NCBI GenBank assembly: GCA_018136815.1
Contig: CM030935.1
Location: forward strand, 1 to 64,000
Length of the DNA stretch: 64,000 nt
DNA from: Isochrysis galbana
Lineage: Eukaryota > Haptophyta > Isochrysidales > Isochrysidaceae
Direction: 5' to 3'
Shown: piece by piece, positions 60,150 through 64,000 of the stretch
Numbering within the stretch: position 1 is the stretch's first letter
Layout of the letters: each line of letters starts with the position of its first letter
Program-made: the position numbers and the translations under genes
The notes under the pieces: generated by a model
Database searches by the model: none
Told to the model about the DNA's origin: nothing
What the model saw: only the letters and a program-made list of their open reading frames with translations

Positions 60150-60592
60150 AAATTTCCGAACGCCAACGCGAACGCCAGACGCGAGAAGACAACGAAACCC
60201 TAACCAGGCCAAGCAGAACCTATGAAGAACAGGCCTGGACGACAACGAAAGTGAGCAAGTCCCAAGAAAGAACCGGAACCCAACAAGAAACGACAAGCCT
60301 TGCAAGAAGCTGAACAAGCCTTCACAAGGTGACCCGAGAGCCTGAGACAAGCACACGGCAAGCAACAGGCGACCTGGCTCCTTTGGGTCAAGATTGCCCG
60401 AAAGGAGGAAACCTGGAATCTAGACCTGACAAACAGGCTAGAAGTAGAAGGAACGAAACGAGAACCCGAATTCTAGATCGCTAGGGACGAACCCTACCAA
60501 CCTAGATGTACCTGAGCTTCACCGTGTGGCCGCACGGCGAAGGACCTGGAAATAAGAGCCTGGAAATCGCATCATCTAGGATGAATGCGACA

Positions 60593-61052
60593 CCCTACTT
60601 TTATAAGTGGGGGTCAATGGGGGCCTCGCGCCCCCCTCTCTCCATCGTGGACACCCCCCGGGGTGGGCCCGTACAATCAACCCCAACCCCTGGCCCCTCT
60701 GGCAGGGGCTAGGCAATCATCATTCTGGCGCAGGTAAAGGATGGCGAGAGTTGTAAGGGCCGTTCCGCTTCATGGACTATCGGACCCCCCCCCCCCCCCC
60801 CGGTGTTTTTGCATGGTGAGTGAGTCACCCAACGTAGGCGTCGGTCCGCATCACTGGGTTTTCCCTCATTGTAATTTGTGGGGAGTTATAATGGGAGCCG
60901 GGGGTTAGCGAGGAGGGAGATTTGTAGGGATGCATTTGTGTATATGTCTTGTGCCATCACTTCAAGGCGTGCGGGCAGGTATGCTGAGGGGTGTCGTGAT
61001 AGCACCGGGCTAGTGTGAGTAGTGGTACTAACGCTCAGATGTTTTATTTATT
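60593..61052 (+). mobile_element. Family A element with internal deletion (A5)
   Basis: Starts CCTACTTTTATAAGTGGG and follows family A for about 140 bp to near 60736, then jumps to the 3' third (GTAAGGGCCGTTCC, GAGTTATAATGGGAGCC, GTGGTACTAACGCTCAG) and ends in TTTTATTTATTTA. About 480 bp of the centre are missing. The left flank is the end of repeat F (GAATGCGACA); no matching right-hand duplication was found. Confidence 0.85.
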
Positions 61053-61264
61053 TACGAGATACTCGCGCGCCCTCACATAGTACGGCACGCACCATGCTGC
61101 TCTCAGCTGCCATCACTTATCTCGAGTCGTCTTCAAACACGCGTGGCCCGCCCGTGAACCGCCGGGAGCGGCGACCGGAATAAAAAAGAACGTAGACCTA
61201 TTCCGAGGCATCAAGGCTACTCTCCCGGGACACGCTCGAGCTTCCACTGTAGCTACGTAGCTAC

Positions 61265-64000
61265 TCATGCCCACGCGGCAGCCAGTTCCTTGCGCGACAC
61301 GTACCACCCGGACACCACTGTGGCGATCGCCATGGCGGTGGTAGCACCGAACAAACCAACCTTGTTGAAGTCTTCTCCGAGCATGTCGAAGGTTCGCGCC
61401 GGCGTTGCGCGTGTGAGGAAGAGGTCGAGGCCAAAGGCAAAGACGAGTGAGGTCGACTCCAGCATCGTGGGCGCGGTGACAATGGTGCGAGGACGGGCGA
61501 CCGTGTTGCGGTGAGAGATGACCTGACAGAGGTGTGTACCGACCGGGGTTGGTAAGGGTACTTAGGGGCGCCCCAATGCCGTGGATCCTTGGGCAGAGAT
61601 CGGGGCCGCCGCCAGATCCCGCGCTTGGATCACCGGCCGCGTGACGACGGGGGGAGCTCTAGCCAAGCCGACCTGCAGACTGTTGATGCCGCCGAGCGAG
61701 GGGTTGTATGGTACGAGGCCCTCTTCCTTATCTTGCGCAGTCATCTTGGATGGGTGTACAAACGGCCGGCGAGGGTCGAAAAGCCGCGCGTCATAGGCAA
61801 GCAAATGGCCGGCAGCCGTCCCAACGAGGATTTGACGTGGAGTGATGCCCTTGTGCGTCAGTGTGATGCCGAGCGCCGAGACAGCGGTGGCGTAGGCGTA
61901 CGACTGCGACTGCACCTTGGGCGGCGCGGCCGCGAAGGCATCGAACTGGTTCTTGCGGAGGGATGTGTCCATTGGCCCAGCTAACAACAGCGATAGAGGG
62001 TCATCGGCGGCGGACGAGTTGACGAAGAGCTCGACCGAGGTGAGCGTGGGCTGCGCCGTCGTGGAGGAGGTGTACGAATAGAGGATGGTGTTCTCTCCCA
62101 GCAAGATGGATATGGGGCCCGTCGAGGCGGAGTGCCGGGTGGTGTAGAGGACGCGCCCAGCAACGGAGTCGAGGAGCATGACCTGCATGGGTGGATAGGT
62201 GGGCAGCCGCGGTGGGGGGGCAGGATCCGGGAGTGGGCGGCGTGTGTTCTTGCCAGCGTGGGAAGCGCCGCGGTAAAGGAAGGGAGCCACTTCCTATGAC
62301 TGCGCCACTCCCGGCGCCCCTCGCCCTCCTCAAGGTGCGCCGCACCTGCACGTATGGCTCTCCTCCTGGGGCTGTGTCCACCTCGGAGGCGATGGCGACG
62401 AGATTCCGATTGATGTACTTGTGCAACACTGTCCGGTCGCCCTTGGTGCGCGTCGGTGAGTGGACCGCCGCTGAGTGCGGAAAATACGAGAGCTTTGAGC
62501 GCGAGCCCGGAGGGAGAGCGATTGCCCATCTTTCCGTTGCACGAGCGGCGGCGACGCCATCAGTTGCGGAGAGGAGGCCGAAGCCCTGCACTTCCGTGGG
62601 CGACACGAGGTGGAAATGTGTTGTCTGTAGATTGGCGGCCAACTCGTTGCGAGCAGCGGGCGTGTCAGGATGAACAGCAACCTGAAGCTGCGAGTCGACC
62701 AAGTAAAGGACGCGGTGGCTTGAGATGTGTGTGTGCGGCAGCTGAGCCGCGTGGAGCAAAGACTTGGCCTCATCGCGACGAGCGAGCACGGCACCAGAGA
62801 AGGGATTAAGTGTGAGCACGGCGTAGCGCGCATCATCTGCCGCCAGCATGATGAGCGTCGCCTTGGCGCCACTGCCGTCAACGAATGTGGCGCGGATGGT
62901 CGGCGGTGGTGCGCCTAGCGCGAGTGGGGCGACAAAATAGGTCCACAGGATCTCACCCGTCGCAGAGTGGATGGCGATTAGCTTGGAGGCCGCGGTGGTG
63001 GCGAGAACAACCTGCATCCATTGCGGGGGAAAGGAGGCGGATCAGGGCAAGCTGATGTGCAGGGGCGACCACGGGCACCAGGCATGTGCGAGCGTGACGA
63101 CCCCTGACCGCATGCCCCCTCCTGCCCAGTGGGTGTTGATGGCTCGACTTGCCTGTCTCGTACCATACGCGTCTCCAAGCATGGTTTGGATTTTCTTCTT
63201 TGTTGCGGCTTCCTCAGCGGATAGCCGCAACATCGCCACCTTCTCTTGTATCCCTTCGATGATGCTGGGCAGGGCCAAGCCGAAGAAGGGCCTACCTTCG
63301 TCGACGTCAATGGGGACTGCCGGGAGAGGGACCATCGTTGCCGCGGTGACCGACGCCAGAGACTCCTCCCGCACCCAGACTGGTTGGGCCGCATCAGTCG
63401 ACGGGCGCATTAGCTGCAGCGCATCTCCGACCGAGGAGATGAGGAGGCGCGAGCCATAGCTACCATCCTTGCGCGCATACGCATTCAGCCAGAATTCGAA
63501 ACCATGGGCGACATCCGAAGTGGCGATGCCGCAAGGTTGAGTGGCGCTCCACTCACCGTCGGCGCTCCCGTCGGCGCGTAGCTTGAGCGTCATCAGTGTG
63601 ACTTGACCGCTGGAGTCGGCCGTGGCGACAGCTGCAATGGCGGATTCAGCAAGCGAGGCAGAGGAAAAGGCCTGCGCGCCTGCTTGGGGTGAGAAGGAGC
63701 GCACGAGCGTGGGCACGGTGCCGGCCCGAGTGAAGGAGATTAGCGCCAACGTGCCATCAGCGGCGCGAAGAGCGGCCGCCGACGGAAGGCTGTTGGCCAG
63801 CAACACAATCGGGGATGCAGCTCCAGAAGGCCACACGGTGGACAACGAGACGGCCTCCAGCTTGCTCGAGCCGATGGTGTGAACCAAGATCGTGGTGGGG
63901 GACTGGACAGAGAGCGTCATGACCTTTGTAGCGTCGGAGGTCAGGACGAACTGGACCTGCGAGCCGGGAGACAGAGTCAGCAAGTGCACAAGGTTTGGAC
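61265..64000 (-). CDS. EMC1: EMC1, ER membrane protein complex subunit 1, C-terminal part
   Basis: Exons in coding order: beyond the edge (64000)-63153, 63011-62346, 62182-61673, 61522-61265; about 759 aa are in the window (family length about 990). All junctions are phase 0. Landmarks: WVREESLASV, LIAIHSATGEILW, GDRTVLHKYINRNLVAIASE, MLLDSVAGRVLY, GITPRQILVGTAAGHLLAYD-x-x-x-FDPRRP, and at the end LESTSLVFAFGLDLFLTR, a hydrophobic segment (GLFGATTAMAIATVVSGWYV) and a short cytosolic tail RKELAAAWA. EMC1 is the large lumenal beta-propeller subunit of the complex that inserts and folds multi-pass membrane proteins. The intron after TRQ uses a GC donor (CAG|GCAAGT); the others are GTGCGG and GTCGGC. 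The N-terminal signal peptide and first propeller lie outside the window. Confidence 0.94.

Larger units (their letters stand above)
57424..60592 (+). repeat. Repeat F, copy 2, interrupted by A4 and a TIR element
   Basis: Matches 27735-28971 in order. The extra DNA is A4 at 57575-58490 and a 1,001-bp TIR element at 59149-60149. Removing both restores collinearity with copy 1, apart from substitutions and small indels. Confidence 0.9.

Noticed and set aside
1-64000. tRNA, rRNA, CRISPR, bacterial operons or riboswitches
   Set aside because: None could be supported by eye on either strand; the gene structures are eukaryotic. A tRNA or RNA-family scan was not possible here and could still find small RNAs.

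Overview
This is a nuclear window from a GC-rich eukaryote. The genes are spliceosomal and their products are eukaryotic: RACK1, SF3A1, eIF2D, EMC1, a SCAPER-like protein, a eukaryotic-type pantothenate kinase, an ArfGAP and a CFAP418/C8orf37-like ciliary protein. The telomere-type repeat is CCCTAA/TTAGGG. A ciliary protein, a gametolysin-type (peptidase M11) protease with a Ser-Pro-rich stalk, compact genes and several GC-AG introns suggest a flagellated unicellular alga. A haptophyte or similar secondary alga is my guess; the clade is not proven from this sequence.

Layout. 1-2.3 kb: repeats. 2.3-8.2 kb: CFAP418-like gene, a fragment of an FMN-reductase gene, then ArfGAP (minus) and a LIM-LIM-FMN reductase fusion (plus) sharing a divergent promoter. 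8.2-12.7 kb: repeats and a broken hAT transposase. 12.7-17.3 kb: membrane-anchored M11 protease, a 100-N gap, RACK1. 18-21.5 kb: LINE sequences. 22.2-24.8 kb: pantothenate kinase (six exons, minus). 25.8-30.7 kb: nested dispersed repeats. 31.9-33.1 kb: 5' half of SF3A1, cut by a 100-N gap. 33.2-34.1 kb: 910 bp of telomere repeat, facing as a left chromosome end would. 34.1-40 kb: subtelomere-like sequence, a repetitive LRR protein with a HET/TIR-like region, and a near-perfect 0.4-kb inverted repeat. 40.9-45.6 kb: SCAPER-like gene. 46.1-47.9 kb: LINE 5' end with a younger element inside it, ending at a third 100-N gap. 48-53.5 kb: LINE remnants. 53.8-55.7 kb: eIF2D. 56.4-61 kb: nested repeats. 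61.3 kb to the edge: EMC1 (minus).

The most unusual content is the mobile DNA. Two non-autonomous families (A, about 0.92-0.94 kb; B, about 0.75 kb) and two LINE copies all begin with CAAC and a 5'-terminal hairpin with a TTAT-type loop. The stem bases differ between families but pairing is kept. The best-preserved copies have 15-18 bp target duplications, and for three insertions the unoccupied paralogous site lies in this same window. A 1,001-bp TIR element can be defined the same way.

The host genes are housekeeping genes with no operon logic: translation (RACK1, eIF2D), splicing (SF3A1), ER membrane insertion (EMC1), CoA synthesis (pantothenate kinase), membrane traffic (ArfGAP) and cilia (CFAP418-like). 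Exon boundaries given here come from reading-frame and phase agreement plus remembered family sequence; no alignment or transcript data were available. Spans not listed as features (for example 3305-3464, 9206-9713, 11-12 kb details, 53392-53772) showed no gene I could support.
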